This document shows, piece after piece, positions 1 through 9,067 of a stretch of 64,000 nt of DNA. The DNA is taken from positions 1 through 64,000 of the forward strand of contig CALESQ010000110.1 in assembly GCA_937907455.1 (NCBI GenBank), written 5' to 3'. Position 1 is the first letter of the stretch. Every line of letters begins with the position of its first letter. The notes under the pieces are model-generated. The model saw only the letters and a list, made by a program, of their open reading frames with translations, did no database searches and was not told the DNA's origin. The translations under genes and the position numbers were made by a program. The stretch is from an uncultured Caldilineales bacterium (lineage in GTDB: Bacteria; Chloroflexota; Anaerolineae; JAAEKA01).

Positions 1-255
1 GTCATGGCCCTGCCCTTACCTGCTCAACTGCCAAAATCGTGAACTACTGAGATTGCATAATCCATTTATATTTGTGAGTTTGGGATGCTAATTCACTTAT
101 CGTGTTTTGAGTCCAATCATACGCAGTTTGAGTATAGAAATGGGATACAACAATAACGCCCACAAAGAAAATAATTGAAAATGCTACTATTTTTGCGTAC
201 ATCTGTGTATCCATCATCAATTACTCGAGTTCTGCGTGCCGCCCAACTAATAATT

Positions 256-400
256 ATGCGGAATGCAGTCCGTATATCAGCGGGGCGACTATTCCGCTTT
301 TTGCCCTCTGTCGGGGTATTATACGGAATACAGTCCGCATAGTACCCCTCTGGAGGCGTTTTATGCGGATTAAAAAATTGAGCAAAATGCGGAATGCCGC
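256..400. repeat. Cluster of imperfect CGGAAT palindromes
   Basis: Two 20-base imperfect palindromes are visible, ATGCGGAATGCAGTCCGTAT at 256-275 and ATACGGAATACAGTCCGCAT at 321-340. Each pairs ATRCGGA with TCCGYAT. Related half-sites occur at 363-370 and 387-400, and an inverted half-site (attccgc) lies near 290. They could be operator sites, hairpins or decayed mobile repeats; the sequence alone does not decide. Confidence 0.55.
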
Positions 401-509
401 TGTCGCGTGTTAACCAGCCAAGTATAAAGCCCCTTTCTGTCATCGTCAAGTCCAATTTCCCCGCGCCCGTCACCCTCCCGCCTGATTAGCCGCGGCAGCA
501 TGACAATGC

Positions 510-515
510 TATAAT
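510..515 (+). promoter_or_regulatory. Candidate -10 box for the GT2 gene
   Basis: A perfect TATAAT lies 82 bases upstream of the ATG at 598. No good -35 hexamer is seen 16-18 bases further up (the closest is TTAGCC), so only the -10 is supported. Confidence 0.45.
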
Positions 516-597
516 TCCCGCGTGGGCTGGCTGCCTGGGTAGCCGCCCACGCGCTTTGTCAAAGCCCAGGCTTCTCATCGCGAATCGTGACCAGCCC

Positions 598-1584
598 ATG
601 ACCCTCGACCTTTCTGTCCTGATCCCTGCCCGCAACGAAGCCGGCAACATCCCTGCCCTGCTCGACAGCGTAGCGCAGGCCTTCGCCGCCCCTGAGCTGC
701 GCGGGCGCACCTGCGAACTCGTACTTGTGGACGATGGCTCCACCGACGGCACGAGCCAGGTAGCCGCCAGCCTCGCCGCCACCTATCCCTTCCTGCGTCT
801 GATCCGTCATCGCCGCAACCTCGGCCTCACCGCCGCGCTGCGCACCGGCTTTCGCGCCGTGCGCGGGGAAGCCATCGTCTTTTTGCCTGCCGACCTCGAA
901 TCGAACCCCCAAGAGGACATTCCCAAGCTGCTGGCAAAGCTCGACGAAGGTTACGACGTAGTGGCGGGCTGGCGGCAGGGGCGTGACGACGGCAAAGTCT
1001 TCGCCTCCGGCATCTACAACCGCGTGTCGCAGCGCCTTTTTCCGGTGAACGTCCACGACATGAACTGGATCAAGGCCTTTCGCCGCGAGGTGATCGAAGC
1101 CCTGCCCCCGCTGCGTTCCGATTGGCATCGCTTCATCCTGCAAATCGCCGCGCACCAGGGCTTTCGCATCGGTGAAACCCCCACCACCTGGTACCCTCGC
1201 ACCAGCGGTCAGTCCAAATTCGGCCTGGGGCGCATCCCCAAATCGTTTCTTGATGTGTTGGTGGTGCGTTTTTTGCTCACCTTCAGCCAGGCCCCCATGC
1301 GCTTTTTCGGCGGCTTGGGCCTTGCGTTTCTGGGCATTGCCGGCCTTGCCTATGCCGCCCTCGTGCTGCTTTACCTCCTCGCCCACATGCAGTTGCGCCC
1401 CGTGTTCATCGGCGCGGGCGTGCTGGGCCTGGCCGGGCTGCTGCTGCTGCTCGTTGGCTTCCTGGCTGAGTTGATTGTCAACCAAACCGAGCAGATTCGT
1501 GAGCTGGAGGCCGAGCTGCGCGCAGGGGCAGGGCGCAGCACCCCCGCACCTCAACCGGACCCACCGCCGTCGCCGCAGCCATGA
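598..1584 (+). CDS. GT2 dolichol-phosphate-sugar-synthase-like glycosyltransferase
   Basis: Predicted 328-residue family 2 glycosyltransferase that would load a sugar from a nucleotide donor onto a polyprenyl phosphate at the inner membrane face. The N-terminus has the GT-A opening [14 protein letters not shown] and the acidic DDGSTDGT motif; [10 protein letters not shown] and WRQGRDDG follow, as in DPM1/ArnC-like enzymes. Two hydrophobic segments near the C-terminus are the usual membrane hairpin, followed by a Pro-rich tail. I chose ATG 598 over the in-frame TTG at 556 because the conserved domain begins directly after it. Its stop overlaps the next start (ATGA at 1581), so the pair is translationally coupled. 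Family certain; the sugar is unknown. Confidence 0.85.
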   Translation: MTLDLSVLIPARNEAGNIPALLDSVAQAFAAPELRGRTCELVLVDDGSTDGTSQVAASLAATYPFLRLIRHRRNLGLTAALRTGFRAVRGEAIVFLPADLESNPQEDIPKLLAKLDEGYDVVAGWRQGRDDGKVFASGIYNRVSQRLFPVNVHDMNWIKAFRREVIEALPPLRSDWHRFILQIAAHQGFRIGETPTTWYPRTSGQSKFGLGRIPKSFLDVLVVRFLLTFSQAPMRFFGGLGLAFLGIAGLAYAALVLLYLLAHMQLRPVFIGAGVLGLAGLLLLLVGFLAELIVNQTEQIRELEAELRAGAGRSTPAPQPDPPPSPQP

Positions 1585-2753
1585 CCCGCGTACTGATCAT
1601 CACCACCAACTTCCCGCGCTGGGAGGGCGACCCCCATTCCCCCTGGCTGGTAGAGCTGCTGGGCCTGCTGCGCGCTCAGGGGTTACATTTCGATGTGCTG
1701 GCCCCCGCCTTTGCCGGCCAGGGCAGCCACCGCGTGCATGGTCTGGCTGTACAGCGCTTTCGGTATGCCCCGGCCCGATGGGAAACCCTCACCCACGGCG
1801 AGGGCGCTCCCAACAAGATTCGGCGCAACCCGCTCTACCTGGCGCTGCTGCCGGGCTATCTGCTGGCGGGGTGTTGGGCAGCCTGGCGTCTGGCGCGGCA
1901 TCATCGCTACGACGTGATCCACGTTCATTGGCCGATGCCGCAAGCCATTTTGGCGCTGGCCGCCCGTGCTGCGCGCCCTGCCCGCCTCGTCGCCACCTTC
2001 TACGGGGCCGATCTCGTGCTAACGCGCCGCTTTCCCGCCCTGCGAGGGCTGTTGCGCGCCCTGGTGCGCCGCAGCGATGCCGTAGCCGCCATCTCTTCTT
2101 TCACCGCGGCCGAGTTGACCGAGGCCACCGGCGTGGTGCCGCAGCTCATCCCCTATGGCATTGCCCTGCCTGATGCCGCTCTGCATTGGCCCGCCGAGCC
2201 AGGGCTGATTTTGGCTGTAGGGCGTTTGATCCCGCGCAAGGGGCAGCGCTATCTGATAGAGGCCATGGCGCGGCTGACGCTTACCCACCCTGCGGCACGG
2301 CTGCTGCTGGTGGGTGATGGCCCAGAGCGCGCCGCATTGGCTGCACAGATCGCCGCATTGGGGTTGGACGAGCAGGTAACGCTGGCTGGTCGCGTCTCCG
2401 ACGAGGAATTGCAAGCCGCCTATCAGCGCTGCGCTATCTTTGTATTGCCCTCAATTATAGATGACACCGGCGACACCGAGATGCTGGGCATGGTGTCGCT
2501 AGAGGCCATGCGCTACCGCAAGCCTGTGGTAGCCACCGATGTAGGCGGTGTTGCTGACATTGTGCAGCATGAAATCTCTGGCTTGCTGGTGGCCCAGCGT
2601 AACCCCGCTGCGCTGGCCGCAGCCATTGCGCAGTTGCTGAATGATCCTGCCCGCGCCCAAAGCCTGGGCGATGCCGGGTATGACTTTGCCCGCCGTCAGT
2701 TTTCCTGGGAGGCCGTCACCGCCCACACCTTGCAGTTATACGGCGTGGCCTAG
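1581..2753 (+). CDS. GT4-type GT-B glycosyltransferase
   Basis: 390-residue cytoplasmic glycosyltransferase of the GT4/GT1 (GT-B fold) type. The N-terminal half has the acceptor-domain start [20 protein letters not shown] and the VIHVHWP motif. The C-terminal half has the donor-binding signs [20 protein letters not shown], the conserved [10 protein letters not shown], and the [16 protein letters not shown] stretch with the catalytic Glu. Full length for the family. It overlaps the preceding GT2 gene by four bases and its stop overlaps the stop of the convergent flippase-like gene. It probably adds a sugar during glycan or glycolipid assembly; donor and acceptor cannot be read from the sequence. 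Confidence 0.9.
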   Translation: MTRVLIITTNFPRWEGDPHSPWLVELLGLLRAQGLHFDVLAPAFAGQGSHRVHGLAVQRFRYAPARWETLTHGEGAPNKIRRNPLYLALLPGYLLAGCWAAWRLARHHRYDVIHVHWPMPQAILALAARAARPARLVATFYGADLVLTRRFPALRGLLRALVRRSDAVAAISSFTAAELTEATGVVPQLIPYGIALPDAALHWPAEPGLILAVGRLIPRKGQRYLIEAMARLTLTHPAARLLLVGDGPERAALAAQIAALGLDEQVTLAGRVSDEELQAAYQRCAIFVLPSIIDDTGDTEMLGMVSLEAMRYRKPVVATDVGGVADIVQHEISGLLVAQRNPAALAAAIAQLLNDPARAQSLGDAGYDFARRQFSWEAVTAHTLQLYGVA

Positions 2754-3658
2754 CGGCCTTGCAGCAGCCGCCCCAGCAGCGCAGCCATCAGATCGCGCAG
2801 CGCCACAAAGACCCGATACCCCAACGCCGCTGCGCCCAACGGCGCGGCAGGCAGCACGCCTTGCAGCAGCAGCGCCAGTGCCCCTTCGCGCACCCCCATG
2901 CCCGTGGGCACAAACACCGCCAGGTAGCCAATCAGCCATGCCCCGATAAAGCCGGCCAGCACCAGCGGCACCGCCACGCGCGGCAGCTCTATCAGCCCGC
3001 TGAGAAACAGCACAAAACCCAGCCCGTTCAGGGCGTGGCCCAGCAGCGCCAGCACAAACAACTTCACCAAATCGCTGTAGGTCAGGCGCAGCGTGAGTGA
3101 TGGCCGTCGCAGCAGGTGTAACCCGGCGTTGACCAGGCGGCTGAACACCGGCGGCATCAGCAGCAGCGCACAAGCAGCCACAAGCCCCAGCGCCGGCAGC
3201 AGAAAGTCGCCGGTGGCATCGTCGCTGCGCAGCAGCAAGGCCGCCACCAGGAACACCGCGCCGCTGGCCGCTTGCAGCGCCATTTCCACCCCCACGCTCA
3301 GGCCCAGCGCCCGCCGGTTGACCCCCGAAGCGCTGCTCAGTGCATAGCGGCCGGCATATTCCCACACCCCGCCGGGAATATAGCGCGCCAGTTGCGCTTG
3401 CAGCCAGATCGCCACCCCGCTGTGCCAGCTTAACTCACCGCCGGTCAGGCGCAGTGTTTGTTGCCACACGCTGCCCACCAAAACGATCTGTACGGCCAGC
3501 ACCGCCCATGATGCCAGCAGCGGCAGCCAGGCCAGACGCCAGGGATAGCGCGTTAATTCCTGCCGATTGGCGGCCAGAAAAATGAACCAAAAGGCCAGTA
3601 CAATGATTGTAAGTAGTAGTCGGATCGTTTTACCGGCGGCGCGTGAAGTAGGGTGCAT
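2750..3658 (-). CDS. UPF0104 / LPG-synthase-type membrane protein
   Basis: 302-residue integral membrane protein with about eight hydrophobic segments, matching the flippase-like transmembrane domain of lysylphosphatidylglycerol synthase (UPF0104). Family hallmarks include the YIPGGVWEYAGRYALS stretch and a late GMGVREGALALLL motif. The soluble aminoacyl-transfer domain of MprF is absent, so lipid lysinylation is not predicted. Such stand-alone proteins commonly sit beside glycosyltransferases and may move lipid-linked sugars across the membrane, which is inference. It is convergent with the GT4 gene, divergent from the large GT-C operon, and starts at ATG 3656-3658. Confidence 0.85.
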   Translation of the reverse strand: MHPTSRAAGKTIRLLLTIIVLAFWFIFLAANRQELTRYPWRLAWLPLLASWAVLAVQIVLVGSVWQQTLRLTGGELSWHSGVAIWLQAQLARYIPGGVWEYAGRYALSSASGVNRRALGLSVGVEMALQAASGAVFLVAALLLRSDDATGDFLLPALGLVAACALLLMPPVFSRLVNAGLHLLRRPSLTLRLTYSDLVKLFVLALLGHALNGLGFVLFLSGLIELPRVAVPLVLAGFIGAWLIGYLAVFVPTGMGVREGALALLLQGVLPAAPLGAAALGYRVFVALRDLMAALLGRLLQGR

Positions 3659-3682
3659 GGTTGATTGTCAGGCTCTGACTTT

Positions 3683-3711
3683 TTGACAGGGCGCAGGGCT
3701 TGCGGTATTGT
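3683..3711 (+). promoter_or_regulatory. Sigma70-type promoter of the GT-C operon
   Basis: TTGACA (3683-3688), a 17-base spacer and TATTGT (3706-3711). It sits inside the upstream extension of the next reading frame, so the in-frame TTG at 3665 cannot be the start and ATG 3773 is preferred. Confidence 0.7.
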
Positions 3712-3772
3712 TACCGCCATTGTACCTGCACCGCCCGCTTTCGCAGAAACCGCGCGGCGTACCAATCACTTT

Positions 3773-6445
3773 ATGGCATCCAGGCTGCTTTCCCATCACA
3801 TCAAGGCTTTGTGTGGCTATTTGCTGGCCGCGCTGCTGTTGACGTTGCCCCTGGCCGGGCGGCTTGGCTCGGCTATTGCCGGCAACGGCGATGCGCCCTG
3901 GTTTGTGTGGAACCTGTGGTGGTTCAAGCACAGCCTGATAGATGGTCTGCGCTCGCCCTTCACTACCGATCTCCTCTACTATCCGCTGACCGATGTACCC
4001 ATAACCTGGCAATCACCGCTCAACGAATTGGGAGCCATTGCACTGCATAGCGCTTTCGGTGGGGTAATCGCCTACAACCTGTTGGTGTTGGCCTCGTTTG
4101 TGTTAACCGGCTACACCATGTATTTGCTGGGATTGCAAAGCCTGGCAGCCTGGCAGCGACACCGCGGCGAGGCGCTCACCCCGCGGGCGCGGCAGGCCGC
4201 TCAGTGGCTGGCATGGGGAGGCGGCTTGTGGCTGATGGCTGGCAGCTATCACATCGTGCGCAGCCAGCAACATTTGGCGCTGGCCGCCATGCAAACCCTG
4301 CCCCTGAGCCTGACGCTGCTGGCGGCCTGCTGGCGCAGGCCTACGCCGGGCCGCGGCCTGGCTGCGGGCGTGGGCCTGGCACTGGTGGCCCTTACTTCGC
4401 CGTACTACGCGGCCTATTTTCTGCTGCCCGCGGGGCTGGTGGCTTCGTTGTGGCTGGTCGCCGAGGCACGGGCACGCGGTTTGGCTGCGTTACGCCCGGT
4501 GTTGGCGGCGCTGGCTGTGGCCGCAATCGCCGCGGCCTTGCTGGTTACCCCTTTTTATCTGAATTTTCTCAGCAGCAGCCCTGAGCTGCGCCAGGCGGCG
4601 CAGCGCGCCGCGGCCTCGGTGCCGCTCTACAGCGCCGATCTGCTGGCCTGGTTGCTGCCACCCGCTGATAACCCCCTTTGGCGCGGCCTTAGCGCCGCGG
4701 CCTGGCAGCCCTTCAGCCGTGGTGTGCAGGCAGAAACCACCCTCTTCATGGGCGTGCTGCCTTTGCTGATCGCCCTGCTCTGGCCGTTGCTGCATCGTCA
4801 GGCTCCGCGCTGGGCACTGGCATGGTGGGGGTTGACCCTGCTCGGCTGGCTGCTGTCTTTCGGGCCGGTGCTGCGCCTCAACGGCCATGAGCTGTTGGGC
4901 TGGATGCCTTATCGCCTCTTTATGCTGTTGCCGGGCAGCTATGCCTTTCGGGCTCCGGCGCGCGCCGGTAGCCTGGCCCTGGTCGCAGGCATCGTGCCGG
5001 TGCTGCTTTTCTGCTTCCAGCTCTGGGCACGTCACGGCTTTGGCCGCGGGCGCGCTGTGTTGCTGGCCTTGTGGCTGGCCGCTTTGGTGGCGAGTATGGC
5101 CGTGACCTGGCCTTATCCGCTCAGTTCCGCCGTCATCCCGCCGGTATATGCCCAGGTGCAGGCTGCACCTGGGCGCGCTGCTGTGGCTGATCTGCCTGCG
5201 GGTGAGATGTTTCAGGCCCGTACCGCCTGGGCCATGTTCTATCAGACGGTGCATCAAAAGCCGCTGGTGTCGGGGTATATTGGCCGTCGCCCGGAGCGCT
5301 TGCAGGCTGCCGAGGCGGCTTTGCCTTTCCTCAATCGCTTCTTTTCGTTGGATTGGGCTACTTATTTTTCCGGCGACTGGCGCGGGCTGGTGCGCAGCCC
5401 CGACCCTGCCGAGCAGGCGGCTGATCAGCCTGAGGATATACGCGAGGCGTCTGTTCGTTTGGCCGCAGCCGGTGTAGAGTTTGTGATTATCCACCGCGAC
5501 CCGCAGCATCCAGAATGGTTCGAGGCCGCCGCGCTGCTGGCTGCACAGGGGTTGGGCCTGCCGGTCTACAGCGATGAGACCGCGGTAGCCTGGCGCAGTG
5601 ATGCCGCCGCTTGGAGCAGCACCGCGCTGTCGCCCGATCTGACGCCACACGTCACCGCCTGGGATGCCGGCTTTTCTGCACCGTTTAGCCATCGGCAGAT
5701 GCGCGCACGGCAACTGACGGAGCGCGGCACGCTGACGCTGGCCTTGCCGCTGGCTGGTGACTGGGCTATTCATGCGCTGCTGGAAGGGCCGCAGGCCGCG
5801 CAGGCCACCTGGCAGATCGGCGGTCAGGCCGTCACCGCCACCGTGAAGCCTGTGTTCGGCGATGTCTATGCCGCGCGTGCCGTGGTTCCCCTGACCGCTG
5901 CCGGAACGGTGACGCTGACGCTGGCTGCACCCGCCGCCGCGCCCGGTGACTGTGCGCCCTTGTGCGTGTTGAGCCTCAGCGCACGGCCGTTGCAGCCCGC
6001 GTTGTTGGCGGCAATGCCCCCGCTGGCGCGTTTTCGCGGCGAAGAGGGCGAGGAATTGGAACTGCTGGCTGCCGAGCTGCTGCCGCCCCGCGCCGATAAG
6101 CCCGGCTACCATCTGCTCACCGCCTGGCGTGCATCTGCGGCTGCCGCAGCCGCACGCCGCGACCACACTCCGCCCACGCTGTTTGTCCATCTCACCGATG
6201 CGGCTGGCGTCACGCTGGCGCAGGCCGATCATCCCCTGGGCGTGCAGGGCTGGCAGCAGCAAGACGCAGCGTACCGGCTGCTTGATGTCACCGCGTTGCC
6301 GTTGGATACTCGCAGCGCGGCGCGGCTGGCGTTACGCATCGGTCTGTGGTATCCTGACAGCAGCCGTGGCCTGACCGCCGAGCCGCTTTCATCCACCGTA
6401 GAAATTGATGCGGCGGGACGGCTGCATCTTTTCCCCGCTGAGTAA
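3773..6445 (+). CDS. Large GT-C-like membrane protein
   Basis: 890-residue membrane protein with roughly 11-13 hydrophobic segments in the first 480 residues, followed by a long non-cytoplasmic region. The early stretch NGDAPWFVWNLWWFKHSL followed by LLYYPLTDVP is shared with the minus-strand protein at 24988-27690, showing that the two are paralogues. They resemble YfhO/GT39-like proteins that use polyprenyl-phosphate sugars. The C-terminal third has Ala/Leu-rich beta-sandwich-like sequence. It is the first gene of a plus-strand operon with 13 bases to the next gene. No catalytic DE motif typical of GT39 is obvious, so whether it is an active transferase is open. Confidence 0.75.
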   Translation: MASRLLSHHIKALCGYLLAALLLTLPLAGRLGSAIAGNGDAPWFVWNLWWFKHSLIDGLRSPFTTDLLYYPLTDVPITWQSPLNELGAIALHSAFGGVIAYNLLVLASFVLTGYTMYLLGLQSLAAWQRHRGEALTPRARQAAQWLAWGGGLWLMAGSYHIVRSQQHLALAAMQTLPLSLTLLAACWRRPTPGRGLAAGVGLALVALTSPYYAAYFLLPAGLVASLWLVAEARARGLAALRPVLAALAVAAIAAALLVTPFYLNFLSSSPELRQAAQRAAASVPLYSADLLAWLLPPADNPLWRGLSAAAWQPFSRGVQAETTLFMGVLPLLIALLWPLLHRQAPRWALAWWGLTLLGWLLSFGPVLRLNGHELLGWMPYRLFMLLPGSYAFRAPARAGSLALVAGIVPVLLFCFQLWARHGFGRGRAVLLALWLAALVASMAVTWPYPLSSAVIPPVYAQVQAAPGRAAVADLPAGEMFQARTAWAMFYQTVHQKPLVSGYIGRRPERLQAAEAALPFLNRFFSLDWATYFSGDWRGLVRSPDPAEQAADQPEDIREASVRLAAAGVEFVIIHRDPQHPEWFEAAALLAAQGLGLPVYSDETAVAWRSDAAAWSSTALSPDLTPHVTAWDAGFSAPFSHRQMRARQLTERGTLTLALPLAGDWAIHALLEGPQAAQATWQIGGQAVTATVKPVFGDVYAARAVVPLTAAGTVTLTLAAPAAAPGDCAPLCVLSLSARPLQPALLAAMPPLARFRGEEGEELELLAAELLPPRADKPGYHLLTAWRASAAAAAARRDHTPPTLFVHLTDAAGVTLAQADHPLGVQGWQQQDAAYRLLDVTALPLDTRSAARLALRIGLWYPDSSRGLTAEPLSSTVEIDAAGRLHLFPAE

Positions 6446-6457
6446 ACTCATCGTTCT

Positions 6458-9067
6458 ATGTCGCATTCCAACGATTTTTCTCCCCCGCCGCGCTGGGCTA
6501 CCTGGTTGGTGTGGGCCATGATTTTGGCTTTCACCGCCTGTTTTTCGCTGCTGGCCGTGGATCTGCACGCGGCGCACCGCACCCACAAATCCGACCTGGG
6601 CCAGATGGACCAGGCGATCTGGAACACCAGCCAGGGCCGTTTTGTCGAGGAAAGCCGTGAAAGCGGTTTGGCCACGCGCCTGACCGACCATGTAGAGCCG
6701 ATCTTTTTCGCGGTCTCGCTGCTGTTTCTGGTGTGGGATGATGTGCGCGCCTTGCTGGTTTTGCAGGCATTGGCGTTGGCATTGGGTGCGTGGCCGCTCT
6801 TTTTGATCGCCTGGCGACGCTTCGGCGGGTTGACGCCTGGCGATTTGGCTGCGGGACGCATCCGCTTGCGCAGCAGTACCTTGCCCGCGGTGGTGGCGCT
6901 GGTATTTACTGCGGCGTTTTTGCTGCATCCCTCGCTGCAAGCGCCGATAACGGCTGAATTTCACGCCATGCCGCTGGCTACGCCGCTGATTGCCTTTGCC
7001 CTGCTGTTTAGCGAGCGCAGCCAGTGGGGACGATTTTTGCTGATGGCCTGTCTGGTGGCGCTGGTGCAGGAAGGCGCAGCGTTGCTCACTGCCACGCTGG
7101 GGCTGTATGTGCTGGGTCGCGCCGTCTGGTTGCGCCTGCGTAACAACCTGGTGGTGCGACCTACACGGCGCATGGTGCTGGCTGGCGCGTTGGCGCTGCT
7201 AGCTGGGCTGGGCTGGTTCTATGTCGCTACCTTCGTGATTATTCCGGCACACGCATCGGCTGCCTATGGGGTTAGCGAAAGCCCCTATGTGGCACGCTTC
7301 GGCGCGTTGGGCAGCAGTTTCGGTGATGTGCTGAAAACCCTCATCACCCGCCCCCTGCGTGTGCTGGAGGTAGCCGCAGAGCCATTGCGCCTGGCCTATT
7401 GGCCCAAGTTGCTGGCTCCGGCAGGCTTTTTCGCCCTCGCTGCTCCTGAACTGCTGCTGGTGGGGTTGCCCTTGCTGCTGGCTAACCTGCTCAGTGCTTA
7501 CCCATTGCAGTACAGCGGCCAACTGCACTATTCAGCGCCGCTGGTTCCGTTGGTGGTGGCCGCTACTATTGTTGGCAGCCAGCGCCTGAACCGCGCGCTG
7601 CGGCGTATGGCTGCGGCGCTGCACAGCCGTCCGCTGTGGCGCTTATGCCGTTCCTTCGCGGTGCTGATCGTTTGGTTGGGAGCGTCGGCGCTGCTGGCTC
7701 AGATCACCTGGGGCTACACTCCCATCGGCTCGCAGTATCAGTTTGCCCGCACCACCCCCTCAGCGCACACAGCGTTGTTGGCACGCTTCTCGGCGCAAAT
7801 TCCTGCCGACGCGCCGCTTTCGGCCACACCCACCCTCTACCCGCATTTCAGCCATCGTCGCTACATCTATCAGTTTCCAGTGGTTGCCAACAGCGACTAT
7901 GTGCTGCTGGATGCCGCTGCCGATAACAGTTGGGCAGCGCACCCGGTGGTGTTGCGCGATCAGGCCGCCGCGCTGCTGGCCTCCGGCCAATGGCACGTGC
8001 TGGATGCTGCTGACGGCTATTTACTGATGCAGCGTCAGGCGGGCAGCCCTGCCGTTACCCTGGCCGATCTGCCGACTGAGTTCTTCAGTTTTGCCCGCGC
8101 CACGGCCGCGCCGCAGCATCCGCTTGACCTGCTGTTTAGCGGGCCAGATGGGGCGCAGCTCAAGCTGGTGGGCTATGACCTTTTGCCCGACAACCAATGG
8201 CGCGGCACAGCCTTTCGTTTCTACTGGCAGGCGCTGACGCCGCTGCCGGCAGAGGCTACTCCCCGCGTCTTTTTCATCACCCCCGACGGCCAAACGGCGG
8301 ATAACTCCGACGAGCGTCCATTAATTCAGCCGTTATGGCTGCCACCTCAGCGTTGGCAGCCCGGCGAGGTGATTGTCACCGACAAACTGACCTGGTATTT
8401 GCCCAAAACATGGGCTATCGGCGCGGGGGTGTATCAGGGCGGCCCCTGGGGAGATGTGCAGTACCGTTGGCATGTGCTGGTCGCCGACCAAGCCATGCAG
8501 CCCTTCGATTACGCTACCTGGACCACGCTGGGGGCATGGCAATGGCGCAACAACCGCATCGAACCGTTGCAGCCGCCGGTGTTCAGCGATTTGCAGCAAA
8601 CCTTTGCCGGTGATGGCTGGCAGGTGCGCCTGACCGGCATCAACGAGCCGGTACGTAGCGCGCCGGGAGCCAGGGTGCCAGTGCTGTTGCGCTGGCAAGC
8701 CGATGGCCCCGCCCCGCGTGACCTGTCTGTTTTCCTGCATGTGCGCGATGCCCAGGGCAACGTGGTGGCACAGGGTGATGCCATGCCCACCTGGTTCGGT
8801 ATTTTGCCCACCACGCAATGGCCTGCCGCGCAGCCGGTGTTGGCTGCACATGCTGTCACCCTACCTGCCACGCTCAAGCCCGGCGTCTATGAGGTGTGGA
8901 TCGGCTGGTACTATTGGGAAACTTTGGAGCGGCTGGCGCTGTTGGATGCCGCAGGACAGGCGGTGAGCAATGGCTTTGTGGCAGGGCGCATCGAGGTGGA
9001 TGCTACTTTGGCTGCCCGCGCCGACTTACCCTGTGCTTTGATCCCTGAGGCCTGTGCCAGCCAATGA
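6458..9067 (+). CDS. DUF2079 membrane protein
   Basis: 869-residue polytopic membrane protein of the DUF2079 family (GT-C-like). Support comes from the N-terminal SDLGQMDQAIWNTSQGRF motif, a LTDHVEP motif about 30 residues later, FHAMPLATPLIAFALLF, and an HYSAPLVPLVV stretch after the membrane region. Residues after about 500 form a soluble tail with two beta-sandwich-like modules: one with a FFITPDGQ strand, and one with VFLHVRDAQGNVVAQGD and then PGVYEVWIGWYYWE. The same module pattern recurs in the next gene. Its stop overlaps the next start (ATGA at 9064). The family is thought to be involved in surface glycan synthesis; the reaction is unknown. Confidence 0.85.
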   Translation: MSHSNDFSPPPRWATWLVWAMILAFTACFSLLAVDLHAAHRTHKSDLGQMDQAIWNTSQGRFVEESRESGLATRLTDHVEPIFFAVSLLFLVWDDVRALLVLQALALALGAWPLFLIAWRRFGGLTPGDLAAGRIRLRSSTLPAVVALVFTAAFLLHPSLQAPITAEFHAMPLATPLIAFALLFSERSQWGRFLLMACLVALVQEGAALLTATLGLYVLGRAVWLRLRNNLVVRPTRRMVLAGALALLAGLGWFYVATFVIIPAHASAAYGVSESPYVARFGALGSSFGDVLKTLITRPLRVLEVAAEPLRLAYWPKLLAPAGFFALAAPELLLVGLPLLLANLLSAYPLQYSGQLHYSAPLVPLVVAATIVGSQRLNRALRRMAAALHSRPLWRLCRSFAVLIVWLGASALLAQITWGYTPIGSQYQFARTTPSAHTALLARFSAQIPADAPLSATPTLYPHFSHRRYIYQFPVVANSDYVLLDAAADNSWAAHPVVLRDQAAALLASGQWHVLDAADGYLLMQRQAGSPAVTLADLPTEFFSFARATAAPQHPLDLLFSGPDGAQLKLVGYDLLPDNQWRGTAFRFYWQALTPLPAEATPRVFFITPDGQTADNSDERPLIQPLWLPPQRWQPGEVIVTDKLTWYLPKTWAIGAGVYQGGPWGDVQYRWHVLVADQAMQPFDYATWTTLGAWQWRNNRIEPLQPPVFSDLQQTFAGDGWQVRLTGINEPVRSAPGARVPVLLRWQADGPAPRDLSVFLHVRDAQGNVVAQGDAMPTWFGILPTTQWPAAQPVLAAHAVTLPATLKPGVYEVWIGWYYWETLERLALLDAAGQAVSNGFVAGRIEVDATLAARADLPCALIPEACASQ

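Larger units (their letters stand above)
1..597. other. Gene-poor left-edge gap
   Basis: No convincing gene is seen in the first 597 bases. The stretch is richer in A and T than the rest of the window up to about 240, then carries CGGAAT-type inverted repeats (256-400) and a TATAAT box at 510-515. One 118-codon minus-strand reading frame (117-473) is open but runs through the repeats, has no recognisable domain and has a Cys/Tyr-rich tail unlike neighbouring proteins, so it is not called. Confidence 0.6.

Noticed and set aside
117..473. 118-codon minus-strand reading frame
   Set aside because: Runs through CGGAAT palindromes, no domain, odd Cys/Tyr-rich tail, no ribosome-binding site.
559..1554. 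331-codon minus-strand frame
   Set aside because: Antisense shadow of the GT2 gene, which has clear family motifs.
4490..6262. 590-codon minus-strand frame
   Set aside because: Antisense shadow of the GT-C gene; Gln/Arg/His-rich low-complexity product typical of reversed GC-rich coding DNA.
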